From assembly GCA_039931615.1 (NCBI GenBank), contig JBDTRR010000003.1, positions 62,001-126,000 on the forward strand: a DNA stretch of 64,000 nt, read 5' to 3'. The notes under the pieces were generated by a model, which was not told where the DNA came from, ran no database searches, and worked only from the letters and a program-made list of their open reading frames with translations. Of this stretch, positions 42,896 to 50,527 are shown piece after piece. The position numbers and the translations under genes are program-made. This DNA comes from JAHFUI01 sp039931615 (GTDB lineage Bacteria; Acidobacteriota; Vicinamibacteria; Vicinamibacterales; CAVVIG01). How positions within the stretch are numbered: the stretch's first letter is position 1; each line of letters opens with the position of its first letter.

Positions 42896-43461
42896 CGGAC
42901 GTTCAGCGGTGTCTCTCCGTCGACCGTCGCCGAGCCGGTCAGCGTGGCGCCGCCAGGATGCCAGGCATGGTAGACGTAAGTCCCTGCCGGCACCGCGGCA
43001 ATCTGAAAGCGGCCCGAGGCATCCGACGCCGCGAAATACCCGCTGTCCACCGCGATGACATAGGCCGCCATGTTCGGATGGATGTTGCAGAAGATGCGAC
43101 TCACCCCTGGCGTCCCGAACGTCACGTCCCTGGAGGCGCCGACCGGGTACATCCCGAGGTCGAAACGCTTGCCGTCGTGGAACGAGAACACGTTGTGAAA
43201 GACGCGATCGCGATTGGGAAACTCGACCGTCGCGCCGGCGCGAACCGCCAGCACGTGAGGGCTGAAGGTCAGGTTCCGTTGATCGAGTACGACCTTGCGC
43301 GTCTCGCGGCCCGGCGCCGCGGCGGCCTCCAGCCACACCACCGCGTTCGGCTCGACCCGTGCGCCGACGCGGGTGGTTCCGACGAGATCGAAGGCCGCAA
43401 GTCCACGAGTCGCCGTCGTCAGCAACAGGATGCCGCCGACGGCCACCATCAGCGCGCGCAT
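42886..43461 (-). CDS. Cupredoxin-domain protein (methylamine-utilisation-like)
   Basis: The 191-residue exported protein has a blue-copper (plastocyanin-like) domain. Copper ligands appear to be His89 (VFHNVFSF), Cys125, His128 and Met131 (FCNIHPNM). RefSeq often calls it methylamine utilisation protein, but no methylamine dehydrogenase genes are nearby. The C-terminal part (FAASDASGRFQIAAVPAGTYVYHAWHPGG) is a carboxypeptidase-regulatory-type domain. It most likely carries electrons in the periplasm to the barrel-associated complex encoded next. Confidence 0.8.
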   Translation of the reverse strand: MRALMVAVGGILLLTTATRGLAAFDLVGTTRVGARVEPNAVVWLEAAAAPGRETRKVVLDQRNLTFSPHVLAVRAGATVEFPNRDRVFHNVFSFHDGKRFDLGMYPVGASRDVTFGTPGVSRIFCNIHPNMAAYVIAVDSGYFAASDASGRFQIAAVPAGTYVYHAWHPGGATLTGSATVDGETPLNVRWP

Positions 43462-43543
43462 GGCGAGGCTCCTTGGAAGACTGCGTCGACTGTAGCCGTT
43501 CCGGTCTGGCTCGAGTGTCCTGGATTGAACAGGGAACGGCGAG

Positions 43544-43644
43544 TAATCCGGCTCAAGCCGGATCCCCAGGTACGTGGCTTCGTACGTGGCGTCCGACTTT
43601 AGTCGGACTACGGAAGAATCGGGCGGAAGCCGAATCCACGCACG
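43544..43644. repeat. Three-way-junction repeat, family B (one half and one full copy)
   Basis: A half copy (ATCCGGCTCAAGCCGGATC, about 43544-43577) is followed by a full copy at 43581-43644: outer arm CGTACGTGG, hairpin GTCCGACTTTAGTCGGAC, second hairpin in ATCGGGCGGAAGCCGAAT and outer arm CCACGCACG. It fills the gap before the di-haem gene. Confidence 0.8.
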
Positions 43645-43682
43645 AGGAAGGAACCTCTCTGACGAGGCTCGTCAATCCGCGG

Positions 43683-44879
43683 TTAGAGACTCTTGAGGAA
43701 CGCCGCCAGCGCGGCGTGATCGGCGGGCGACAGCCGCTCGTACCCGCGCCGGGCGGGGTCAGCCTCGTTCTGGTGCCGCCGGATGGCCTCCTCGGCGTTG
43801 GCGGCGCTGCCGTCGTGCAGCAGTGGACGCCGGACGCGCAGGCCCCACAGCGCCGGCGTCCGAATCTCTTCCGGCTCGGCCGCACTCTGGCGGATGCCGT
43901 CGCCGGTGCCGACATCGTGGAGCAGCAGGTCGGAAAACAGCGGCACGGGCCGGCGGTGAAACGCCGGGTGTGTGCTCGGGCCGGTGGTCAGCGACGGCAC
44001 GTGGCAGGCGGCGCAGCCGATGGCGGCAAAGACCCGTTCGCCGGTCCGCACGGTGTCGTCGATGGGAGCCCGCGCCATCGGCGCCAGGAACTTCATGAAC
44101 GCCTCGAAGTTGTCGATGCCGCGCCGGCGCGTGAACGGGTCGCGGGCATCTTCGGGATCGGGAATCGGGTCGCAGCGCCGCATCTGGGAATCGCTGACAC
44201 CGAACGCCGATTCGACCGGAAACAGATCGTTGGTGATCCCCATCTCGTTGCGGTACGCGTCGGCGCCAAACGTCAGCAGCGTCGCGTGCTGCGACTTCCA
44301 GCCGAACCGGCCGACGCGGCGCTGGCCCGTCCCGACATCGACGATGATCGGTGCCCGGCCGCTGACGCCGTCGCCGTTCCGATCGAAGGGATCTTCCAGC
44401 GCCAGCAGGGTCTCGTCGGCGATGGCTTCGACCAGACCGGCGCCAAACAGCGGCACCGGCGCCCGGCGGGCGACGACGTTCGCATCGTCGGGCATGACGG
44501 CCTGGCATGAATGGTTCGGCGTCGAGAACATGTGCAGCAGCGTATCGCCGGCGGCATTCAGCCCGCGCCGCGCGTCCGACTCGTCGCGGTAGCCGGCGCG
44601 CATCTCCAGCATCACCCCGCCGCCGCCGATGGCCGGCAGGTTGTGGCACACCGCGCAGCTGGTTCCATTGAACGCCGGACCGAGGCCGTCCTCGGCGGTT
44701 TCCACTTCGGTGAAGTCCTCCAGGCCAAGGCGGAACTCGGAGAACTCCACCGGCGAGATACCGGAGAGTGGATCGCCCGGGTTGACTGTCCGATCCTGGC
44801 CCTGCGCGGTCAGCGCGCCCAACCAGACGAGTCCCGCCGCCGCGGTGGCGGCCGCGGTTCGGGCCGTGATCGTTTTCAT
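43683..44879 (-). CDS. Di-haem oxidoreductase (DHOR/DUF1111)
   Basis: The 398-residue exported protein contains two haem-binding motifs, CAVCH (residue about 75) and CAACH (about 290), with long typical DHOR segments (FSEFRLGLEDFTEVETAEDGLGPAFNGTSC, GLVEAIADETLLALEDPFDRNGDGVSGRA, RFGWKSQHATL, DLLLHDVGTGDGI, TPALWGLRVRRPLLHDG). DHOR proteins are periplasmic redox enzymes with thiol oxidase or peroxidase-like activity. ATG overlaps the stop of the preceding cupredoxin gene (ATGA), so they are coupled. Confidence 0.88.
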   Translation of the reverse strand: MKTITARTAAATAAAGLVWLGALTAQGQDRTVNPGDPLSGISPVEFSEFRLGLEDFTEVETAEDGLGPAFNGTSCAVCHNLPAIGGGGVMLEMRAGYRDESDARRGLNAAGDTLLHMFSTPNHSCQAVMPDDANVVARRAPVPLFGAGLVEAIADETLLALEDPFDRNGDGVSGRAPIIVDVGTGQRRVGRFGWKSQHATLLTFGADAYRNEMGITNDLFPVESAFGVSDSQMRRCDPIPDPEDARDPFTRRRGIDNFEAFMKFLAPMARAPIDDTVRTGERVFAAIGCAACHVPSLTTGPSTHPAFHRRPVPLFSDLLLHDVGTGDGIRQSAAEPEEIRTPALWGLRVRRPLLHDGSAANAEEAIRRHQNEADPARRGYERLSPADHAALAAFLKSL

Positions 44880-45262
44880 GGCCGTGAACCGCCGCCCGCG
44901 GGCTCGGTGACGATCAGCACGCCGCGCATGAAGTTGTGGCCGGCGCCGCAGACACGCGTGCACTCGAACGTCATCCTTCCTGGCTGATCCTGACGGACCC
45001 GGACGCTGACCTCGCCCTTGCCGCGCTTGGGAACGACGGCGGAGACATTGGTGCCGATCAGGCGGAAGCCGTGCGCCGTGTCCTCGCTCTGGATGCGCAG
45101 CTCGACCTCCTCGCCCGCCTCGACCCGGATCTCGGACGGCGTGAACGAAAAGCGCTCGGCGGTGAGGTGGATGACACGGGGCGCGGTCTGCGGCCGCGCC
45201 AGCACACCGGCGCCGACCAGGGCCACCCCAGCCAGCGTCGCGGCGATCAAGCTGAATCTCAC
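44876..45262 (-). CDS. Free-standing CuA-like cupredoxin
   Basis: The 128-residue exported protein has the CuA binuclear-copper site of cytochrome oxidase subunit II: His64 (TAHGF), Cys101, Cys105, His109 and Met112 (CTRVCGAGHNFM). There are no transmembrane oxidase segments, so it is an isolated CuA domain, probably an electron carrier for the di-haem protein encoded downstream. Signal peptide covers residues 1-22. It lies between the porin and DHOR in an operon. Confidence 0.85.
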   Translation of the reverse strand: MRFSLIAATLAGVALVGAGVLARPQTAPRVIHLTAERFSFTPSEIRVEAGEEVELRIQSEDTAHGFRLIGTNVSAVVPKRGKGEVSVRVRQDQPGRMTFECTRVCGAGHNFMRGVLIVTEPAGGGSRP

Positions 45263-45278
45263 GTCTTCCTCCCTCAGT

Positions 45279-46445
45279 TCAGAACCACCAGCCGAGCCCG
45301 ATGTTCAGCGACCGCGGCGCGGTGATCACCTGGCTCTGGTTGCGCTGCCAGGTGTAATCGACCTTCACGGCGATATCGGGGTCCGGGTAGTAAGAGACGC
45401 CGGTGATCCAGGCGTCGCGATCGAATGCCTTGAGCGGCAGGAGACCGGCCGGCATCCGGTGCTGCGTGTCGAAGTTCTCGTAGCGCACGAAGCCGACCAG
45501 GTCCCGGGGCGAGCCGCGGGACCAGAGCCGGTAGCTGGCTTCGCCGTAGAAGCCCTGCAGACCGGCCGCGACGTTGGGCGACACGCCGGTCAGACGGCCG
45601 ATCGCGTCGTTCAGGTTGGCGCCATCGGAAATGCCGACGCGGGCAAACTGGCCGCGCAGCTCGAGACGTTGACGACGATATCGGGCGTCGACCTCGCCGA
45701 TCGTCACCGTGGTGTGCAGCCTGGGCAGCGCGAAGGTCGAGGTGCCGCGCCAGCCGCTGGCGCCGAGCACGAGGTTGCGGATGCCGACATACTCGAGCCG
45801 TCCGGTGAACGCGACGTTCCGGACGTTGGCGTTGGAGCCCTTCTGACGTCCCTCGCGAATGCCTTCGTCGGCGCTGAACTCCAGCGAGTTGAGTGGCGCC
45901 ATGACGTAGCCGCGGTAGCGGATGCCGTGGCGCAGCTCGCCGTGCACGCCGGCGCCGGCCTCGAACCACGTCGTCGGGATGATCACCGTGTCGACGAAGG
46001 GGCGCTCGACGCCGTGGTAGACGGGCGGCTCGTGACGCTCGTTGATGATGCCGATCGGCACCAGGATCATGCCGGCGCGCAGGTTGAATTCCCGCGCCAG
46101 CAGGAAGTCGATGTAGGCCTGCTCCAGCTCGATCTCACCCGAATCCTCGAGGCCTTCGACAAAGGCGTGCTCGAGCTCGAGCTCGCCAACGAAGCGCAGG
46201 CGAGGTGAGAAGCTGTGACTGAACAGCAGGACGAAGCGGTGGAAGTCGAGTACCCCGTCCTGCCCATGGTCCTGGTTGAAATGGAAGTCCATGTAGCCGG
46301 AGATCGGCCCGGTGTTGGGGTAGCCGGGCGTTTCCTGCGAGGGCGGGGCGGGGGCGTTCTGACCGAGCGCCCCGCCGGCTGAACCGAGCAGCAGCAGGGC
46401 AGACAGCGCGGCGGCGGACATACACCGTGATGACTCAAATTTCAT
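45279..46445 (-). CDS. Porin-like outer-membrane barrel
   Basis: The 388-residue exported protein has a signal peptide (MSAAALSALLLLGSAGG) and strand-rich outer-membrane sequence (GYMDFHFNQDHGQDGVLDFHRFVLLFSHSF, FVGELELEHAFVEG, EAGAGVHGELRHGIRYRGYV, ending GLGWWF). It resembles phosphate-selective or alginate-like porins. A near-consensus promoter lies upstream, with an operator-like palindrome overlapping the start codon. It is the first gene of the porin-CuA-DHOR operon. Confidence 0.8.
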   Translation of the reverse strand: MKFESSRCMSAAALSALLLLGSAGGALGQNAPAPPSQETPGYPNTGPISGYMDFHFNQDHGQDGVLDFHRFVLLFSHSFSPRLRFVGELELEHAFVEGLEDSGEIELEQAYIDFLLAREFNLRAGMILVPIGIINERHEPPVYHGVERPFVDTVIIPTTWFEAGAGVHGELRHGIRYRGYVMAPLNSLEFSADEGIREGRQKGSNANVRNVAFTGRLEYVGIRNLVLGASGWRGTSTFALPRLHTTVTIGEVDARYRRQRLELRGQFARVGISDGANLNDAIGRLTGVSPNVAAGLQGFYGEASYRLWSRGSPRDLVGFVRYENFDTQHRMPAGLLPLKAFDRDAWITGVSYYPDPDIAVKVDYTWQRNQSQVITAPRSLNIGLGWWF

Positions 46446-46455
46446 ATTTTGAGTC
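46432..46455 (-). promoter_or_regulatory. Palindrome overlapping porin start codon
   Basis: GACTCAAA and TTTGAGTC form a perfect 8-bp inverted repeat with an 8-base centre that includes the ATG. It overlaps the likely transcription start about 7-10 bases downstream of the -10, a place suited to a repressor or RNA hairpin. Confidence 0.55.
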
Positions 46456-46458
46456 GTC

Positions 46459-46487
46459 AAAATACCAGCCGCGGTGGTCTTTGTCAA
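46459..46487 (-). promoter_or_regulatory. Sigma70-type promoter of porin operon
   Basis: On the minus strand TTGACA is followed after exactly 17 bases by TATTTT. Distance to the ATG at 46445 leaves an untranslated leader of only about 7 bases, so the message may be nearly leaderless. Confidence 0.75.
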
Positions 46488-46558
46488 TCGGCCGTACGGC
46501 AGCGGGTGGGAAGTGACGACGCCACAGTCAGCCGCATCGGGCCGCGCTGCCCGGGGGG

Positions 46559-46580
46559 TTAGAGACGGTTTAGAGACGGT
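46559..46580. repeat. Short tandem repeat TTAGAGACGGT x2
   Basis: Two exact 11-bp copies back to back, the second running into the ferritin stop codon. A third degenerate start (TTA) follows. May be part of a dispersed repeat; no obvious function. Confidence 0.6.
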
Positions 46581-47092
46581 TACCGGTGACTATTGCCCTG
46601 GCTCGCTGCCGCCCGTGTGCCGAGCTCACGGTCGAGATCGAGCAATGAGCCCGGGTCGTCGCCGACCAGGCGGAACCGCGCCACCAGCTCGCGGGCGGTC
46701 TTTTCCTCTTCGACCTGCTCAGTGAGGAACCATTGCAGCTCGGTCATTTCGGCGAACGCCCGGGAGCGGAACGCCAGCTCGTAGAGGTCGTTGATCTGCG
46801 CCGTGACCCGCTCTTCCTGTTCGAGGGCGCGCTCGAAGACGTGGCCGAAGGTCTCGAACTCGAGCGTCGGCTGCTCGATCGCCGCCAGCTCGACGTTGCC
46901 GTTCCTGGCCAGGACGAAGTCGAACAGCTTCATCCCGTGGTGATACTCCTCGACGCTCTGCAGTTTGAGCCAGCGCGCGGCACCGGTGAATTTTTCGCGC
47001 TCGCAGAATGCGGCCATGGCCAGGTACTGATACCAGGCGCCGAATTCTGAGTTGATTTGCGTGTTGATGGCGTGGAGTACGTCGACATTCAT
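46580..47092 (-). CDS. ftnA: Ferritin
   Basis: The 170-residue protein is a bacterial non-haem ferritin with a four-helix bundle: Glu16 (NSEFGAWYQYL), Glu49-x-x-His52 (SVEEYHHGMK) and acidic ligands around residues 94 and 126 form the ferroxidase centre. It oxidises and stores iron in 24-mers. ATG at 47092 was chosen over a longer frame beginning with MLIHQ because ferritins begin just there. A TGAGATTCTGTCTCA palindrome lies upstream. Confidence 0.92.
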   Translation of the reverse strand: MNVDVLHAINTQINSEFGAWYQYLAMAAFCEREKFTGAARWLKLQSVEEYHHGMKLFDFVLARNGNVELAAIEQPTLEFETFGHVFERALEQEERVTAQINDLYELAFRSRAFAEMTELQWFLTEQVEEEKTARELVARFRLVGDDPGSLLDLDRELGTRAAASQGNSHR

Positions 47093-47469
47093 GAGCGGTC
47101 CTTTTGGCGGCGGTTCGTGGCGTGGATTGCCGTGAGATTCTGTCTCAATTTGGTGAATGAGCATATCTCCGCCCAGTTTGGTCGGTCAAGGAAGCCAGCG
47201 GATCGCAATCGGCGATGCAGCCTCGCTGAGGAAGAGCCGCGCCGGCTCGCTCCCGTCGATCGGCGACACCCAGACATCCGAGATTGCGGACTGCGACGAT
47301 CGGCCGACGGAGAGCGATGGCCGGAGTCGGATGAGCCAGGGATGCGAGCGAGTGCGAGGAGAAGACGCGCCGGAGTGCGGGCTGGTCAGGCGTGCCCGGC
47401 AGCTGGATCGAGTCTACTCCAGGGCATCAGACCGAGATCATCCATCACTCAGATAGTAAACTGCTCGCC
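47093..47469. other. Divergent region between ferritin and lipoprotein genes
   Basis: No gene was seen. It carries the ferritin promoter candidate (TTGACC at 47184-47189 and TATGCT at 47160-47165 on the minus strand, 18-base spacing), the palindrome at 47133-47147, and likely the promoter of the plus-strand lipoprotein. Confidence 0.4.
47133..47147 (-). promoter_or_regulatory. Possible operator of ferritin gene
   Basis: TGAGA-ttctg-TCTCA is an inverted repeat 41 bases upstream of the ferritin ATG and just downstream of the candidate -10. It does not fit a classical Fur box. A metal-responsive repressor could bind here; weak evidence. Confidence 0.35.
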
Positions 47470-47955
47470 ATGTTCAGAAGCGTCACCGCGCTGGCGATCG
47501 CCTCGGGTCTCTGCCTGCCGGGCTGCACACGATCGATCCCCAAGCCGGCCAGTGGACCGGCCGGCGTCGCACGGGTCGGCTGGGTAGTGATGATCGGCGA
47601 CCGCGACAATCCCGATCGCGATTTCGTCTGCTACTCGGAATCGCCGGGTGACTGCGTGATGCCGCCGAGCCGGCCGGACGGCCAGGTATTTGCCGCCGTT
47701 CACCTCTACTATCACCCGGCCGCGACCGAGACGAAATATGCCGGGACGATTCAGATCGGCTTCTTCAGCACCGCGCTCGATCTCAAGCCCGACTTCACGG
47801 TCAAGCCGAATGCCTCGCCCGGCAACCAGGGCATCGTCGGCATCGTCTCCGCCAAGCCGGGCACCTACCCGTTCACGATCGCCGTCGACGCGACGCCGAC
47901 GGCCGTCGGCGCGCCGAGCCAGATTCGGCAACAGGTCCAGGTCGTCGTTCGCTAG
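47470..47955 (+). CDS. Hypothetical lipoprotein
   Basis: The 161-residue product has a lipoprotein signal (LCLPGC, cysteine about residue 19). Mature sequence is rich in beta structure (GWVVMIGDRDNP, FVCYSESPGDCVMPPSRPDGQVFAAVHLYYHPA, TIQIGFFSTALDL, GTYPFTIAVDATPTAVG). A CYS-x10-C pair might be disulfide. No family recognised. It stands alone. Confidence 0.55.
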   Translation: MFRSVTALAIASGLCLPGCTRSIPKPASGPAGVARVGWVVMIGDRDNPDRDFVCYSESPGDCVMPPSRPDGQVFAAVHLYYHPAATETKYAGTIQIGFFSTALDLKPDFTVKPNASPGNQGIVGIVSAKPGTYPFTIAVDATPTAVGAPSQIRQQVQVVVR

Positions 47956-47961
47956 AGTGCC

Positions 47962-48025
47962 TTCCGTACGTGGCGTCCGACTTCAGTCGGACTACGGATA
48001 ATCCGGCTGAAGCCGGATCCCACGT
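47962..48025. repeat. Three-way-junction repeat, family B, full copy
   Basis: Outer arm CGTACGTGG (47962-47970) pairs with CCACGTGCG (48017-48025). Inside lie two perfect 8-bp hairpins: GTCCGACT-TC-AGTCGGAC (47972-47989) and ATCCGGCT-GA-AGCCGGAT (47998-48015). It follows the lipoprotein gene and precedes the end of the PepSY gene. Confidence 0.88.
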
Positions 48026-48056
48026 GCGAGGGGAGATCGGGTGTGTCTCGCCACAA

Positions 48057-49640
48057 TCACAAACCCGTACTGCGGGCGCGCGCGTAGGTCGGCGCGCCGG
48101 CGAGCGATTTGGCCGCCTGCCTGGCGCTGCGCCGCAGGCGCTTGACGCCGAGACAGAGTCCGATCACGCTCGAGGCCAGACCGCCGAGCATCAGGGTGAG
48201 CACGCCGATATCCCACAGCGGCCGCCGGTTGTACCAGAAGGAAAAGTCGAGGCTGTGCAGACCGTTGTAGAGCCAGCGTTCGACCCGATCCAACCGGTGG
48301 ATCCGGGCGACGACCTGGCTCATTTCCGGATCGACGTAGACCCAGGTCTGGTCCGGATCGTCGAACTTGACGCGCAGAATCGGAAGCGGGGTCTGGCGGC
48401 CGCGTGAGTAGTAGTACGAGTCGTAATCGTCGAGCAGCCGGGCCTCGACGATCGGTGCCTGCGGCGCCGCCTGTTTCAGGCGGGCGACCAGCGAGTCGGC
48501 GCTGAACGGACCGGGACGAATCGACAGCGACCCGGCGGCGACGATCAGGCGCTGTCCCTGACGCCGGCCGGTGACGTTGTAGGGTTGGTGGAGGCGCTCG
48601 AACGACGCCAGCTGCCCCGAGTCGCGCGCGGTGCGGACCACATAGTAGGGTTCGTCCTGGATCCGGACGAACTCCACTTCCTTGATCGGCCGCCCCTCCA
48701 TCAGCTGCTCCCACTTCGCCGAATCCATCGCCGGGAACCGCGCGAGCTCGACGTTCCCGCCAGTAAACGCGTCGCGAGGGATCTGGAGCCCGGGATTTGT
48801 CGCCCAGCCGAATGGCTCCATCGACAGCAGGCCGCTGAACGCCCAGGTCAGGGTGAAGACGCCGAAGATCACGCCGGTGATGTAGTGCCAGCGCATCCAT
48901 CCCGAATAGGGGATGCCAGTGGCGCCCGCCCGGCGCGGCCGCGACCACCGATACTGCGTCGCGCCGAGGATCAACCCGAGCAGGGCCACGACGCAGCCGA
49001 TGCCCGATGTCCACACGACCACCTGATACCAGACCGGCTGATTGTTTCGCAGTGCCGCGAAGTAGAACCAATGCGGGATGGTGCCCAGCCACGCCAGCGT
49101 GCGGCTCCGGCGAGTCGTCATCACCGTGACTTCGCCAAGGTTCGCCGAGACGTACAACTCGGTGCCGAGTGGATCGTCGACCGTGAACTTGTGCAGCGGC
49201 ATCTGCCGGCTTTGCCCGAGCGTCCACTGGTCGGGCCGATCGATCGTGCCTTCGAGATGCACCTGCGCGTCGGGAAGCGACATGAACTTTGCCGCGATCC
49301 CCGTCGCCGCGACCGGCGTGACGGTCTCCAATACCTCGCCGGTGTCGGCGAACAGCGTGACCGCGTCGGGGCCGCCAATCCGATAGGCGGGCCGACCCAT
49401 GACGTTGAGCAGGGTGGTGCGGCCGCCGCCGACCTTCTGTTCCGCGTCGCCGGGCGCGATCCGCACCGTCCTCAGGTCCAGCGCGGGCAGCCGTTCGAGC
49501 CGTTCGTCTGCCGTCAGCCGCGGCATGCCGCCCCACCACATCATGGTGATGCCCGAGGCGAACCAGACGATGAAGATCAGGCTGAGGGCGATGCCGAGAT
49601 ATCGATGTGACAGGATGACGAAGCGCCGGAACCAGGCCAT
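48057..49640 (-). CDS. PepSY-associated inner-membrane protein
   Basis: The 527-residue protein has TM1 with HRYLGIALSLIFIVWFASGITMMWWGG, a periplasmic domain, an ALTFL-like second membrane pair (HWFYFAALRNNQPVWYQVVVWTSGIGCVVALLGLILG), a third (HYITGVIFGVFTLTWAFSGLLSME) and a last TM (SSVIGLCLGVKRL). This is the layout of PepSY_TM proteins, which often reduce or transfer electrons to periplasmic iron or siderophore systems. ATG at 49640 has an AGGAGG seven bases upstream. Confidence 0.82.
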   Translation of the reverse strand: MAWFRRFVILSHRYLGIALSLIFIVWFASGITMMWWGGMPRLTADERLERLPALDLRTVRIAPGDAEQKVGGGRTTLLNVMGRPAYRIGGPDAVTLFADTGEVLETVTPVAATGIAAKFMSLPDAQVHLEGTIDRPDQWTLGQSRQMPLHKFTVDDPLGTELYVSANLGEVTVMTTRRSRTLAWLGTIPHWFYFAALRNNQPVWYQVVVWTSGIGCVVALLGLILGATQYRWSRPRRAGATGIPYSGWMRWHYITGVIFGVFTLTWAFSGLLSMEPFGWATNPGLQIPRDAFTGGNVELARFPAMDSAKWEQLMEGRPIKEVEFVRIQDEPYYVVRTARDSGQLASFERLHQPYNVTGRRQGQRLIVAAGSLSIRPGPFSADSLVARLKQAAPQAPIVEARLLDDYDSYYYSRGRQTPLPILRVKFDDPDQTWVYVDPEMSQVVARIHRLDRVERWLYNGLHSLDFSFWYNRRPLWDIGVLTLMLGGLASSVIGLCLGVKRLRRSARQAAKSLAGAPTYARARSTGL

Positions 49641-49898
49641 TTTTCCTCCTGCCGAGGTCCATCCTCCTGCCGACGGCCAGGGGACTGGGCGGCCAGCTGA
49701 ATGGTCAGCGTCGCACATGGTATCGCGCTGGTAAGGATTGCGAAAAAGAAAAGGCTCGACTGTCTGGCCGCCGTTGGCGGCGGCCAGCGGAGGATGCGAG
49801 GGGCCCTGCTGACCACCGCCACGGACCCCACGTGTCGGGCCATCGCGTGACCGATAAGTTCCGGTCTCCGCTAAGAGTTCTGTAAAGCTGAACAAGAA

Positions 49899-49942
49899 TT
49901 CAGCAATTCTTCAGGACCGCAGCGGCGCGGCGTGTCTAAGAT
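49899..49942 (+). promoter_or_regulatory. Response-regulator-type box and -10 (second copy)
   Basis: TTCAG at 49899-49903 and 49910-49914 (11-bp period) followed by TAAGAT at 49937-49942. The flanks match the box at 22445-22489 (AAGAATTCAGxAA...TTCTTCAGG). It precedes the second cytochrome c'-like gene. Confidence 0.55.
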
Positions 49943-49972
49943 CGATCCACGTCAACCCCGGAGGATTGAGCA

Positions 49973-50527
49973 ATGCGATCGTTAGCCGGAATCCTTGCTG
50001 TCGCCGCGGCCGTCCTGGTGGTCTCGGCGTGCAAGTCGCCCAACCCACCGCCGCCGCCGGCGCCGGCCTTCGACACGGCGCGGACGATCAAGGAAGTGAT
50101 GAAGTCGATGGTCGAGCCCGCGGCCGATACGCTCTGGAACTCGGTCGCGACCAACGTGACGACGACCGGAACCGAAGTGAAGGCGCCGACGAGCGACAAG
50201 GACTGGATCACTGTCCGGCGCGAAGCGATCGTCCTGATCGAGGCGATGAACCTGGTGACCATGCCGGCACGGCACATGGCGCCGACCGGGACCAGGTCAG
50301 ACAATCCCGGATCGGAACTGGAGCCCGATCAGATCGAAGCGCTGGTCACCCAGGATCGCGAGTCGTTCACCAAGCTGGCGCATGCGCTCCAGGACACCGG
50401 CCTCGCGGCATTGAAGGCGATCGATGCCAAGGACACCGAGGCGCTGTCGAGCGCCGGCGGCGACATCGACATGGCGTGCGAGACCTGCCACACCAGGTAT
50501 TGGTACCCGAACAAGAAAGCGAGCTAG
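49973..50527 (+). CDS. Cytochrome c'-like lipoprotein (copy 2)
   Basis: The 184-residue product is a lipoprotein (VVSAC lipobox) with helical body TIKEVMKSMVEPAADTLWNSV and a C-terminal haem motif CETCHTRYWYP. It is a paralogue of the protein at 31540-32025 but has a proline-rich linker and a longer middle (EPDQIEALVTQDRESFTKLAHALQDTG). Its upstream region has the TTCAG box. GGAGGA precedes the ATG at 49973. Its stop overlaps the convergent cbiB. Confidence 0.78.
   Translation: MRSLAGILAVAAAVLVVSACKSPNPPPPPAPAFDTARTIKEVMKSMVEPAADTLWNSVATNVTTTGTEVKAPTSDKDWITVRREAIVLIEAMNLVTMPARHMAPTGTRSDNPGSELEPDQIEALVTQDRESFTKLAHALQDTGLAALKAIDAKDTEALSSAGGDIDMACETCHTRYWYPNKKAS

Noticed and set aside
42886..43461. 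Methylamine dehydrogenase locus
   Set aside because: Only a cupredoxin resembling a methylamine-utilisation protein is present; no mauA, mauB or MauG-type gene accompanies it.
46559..46580. Start of a CRISPR-like repeat array
   Set aside because: Only two 11-bp units without spacers; no cas genes in the window.
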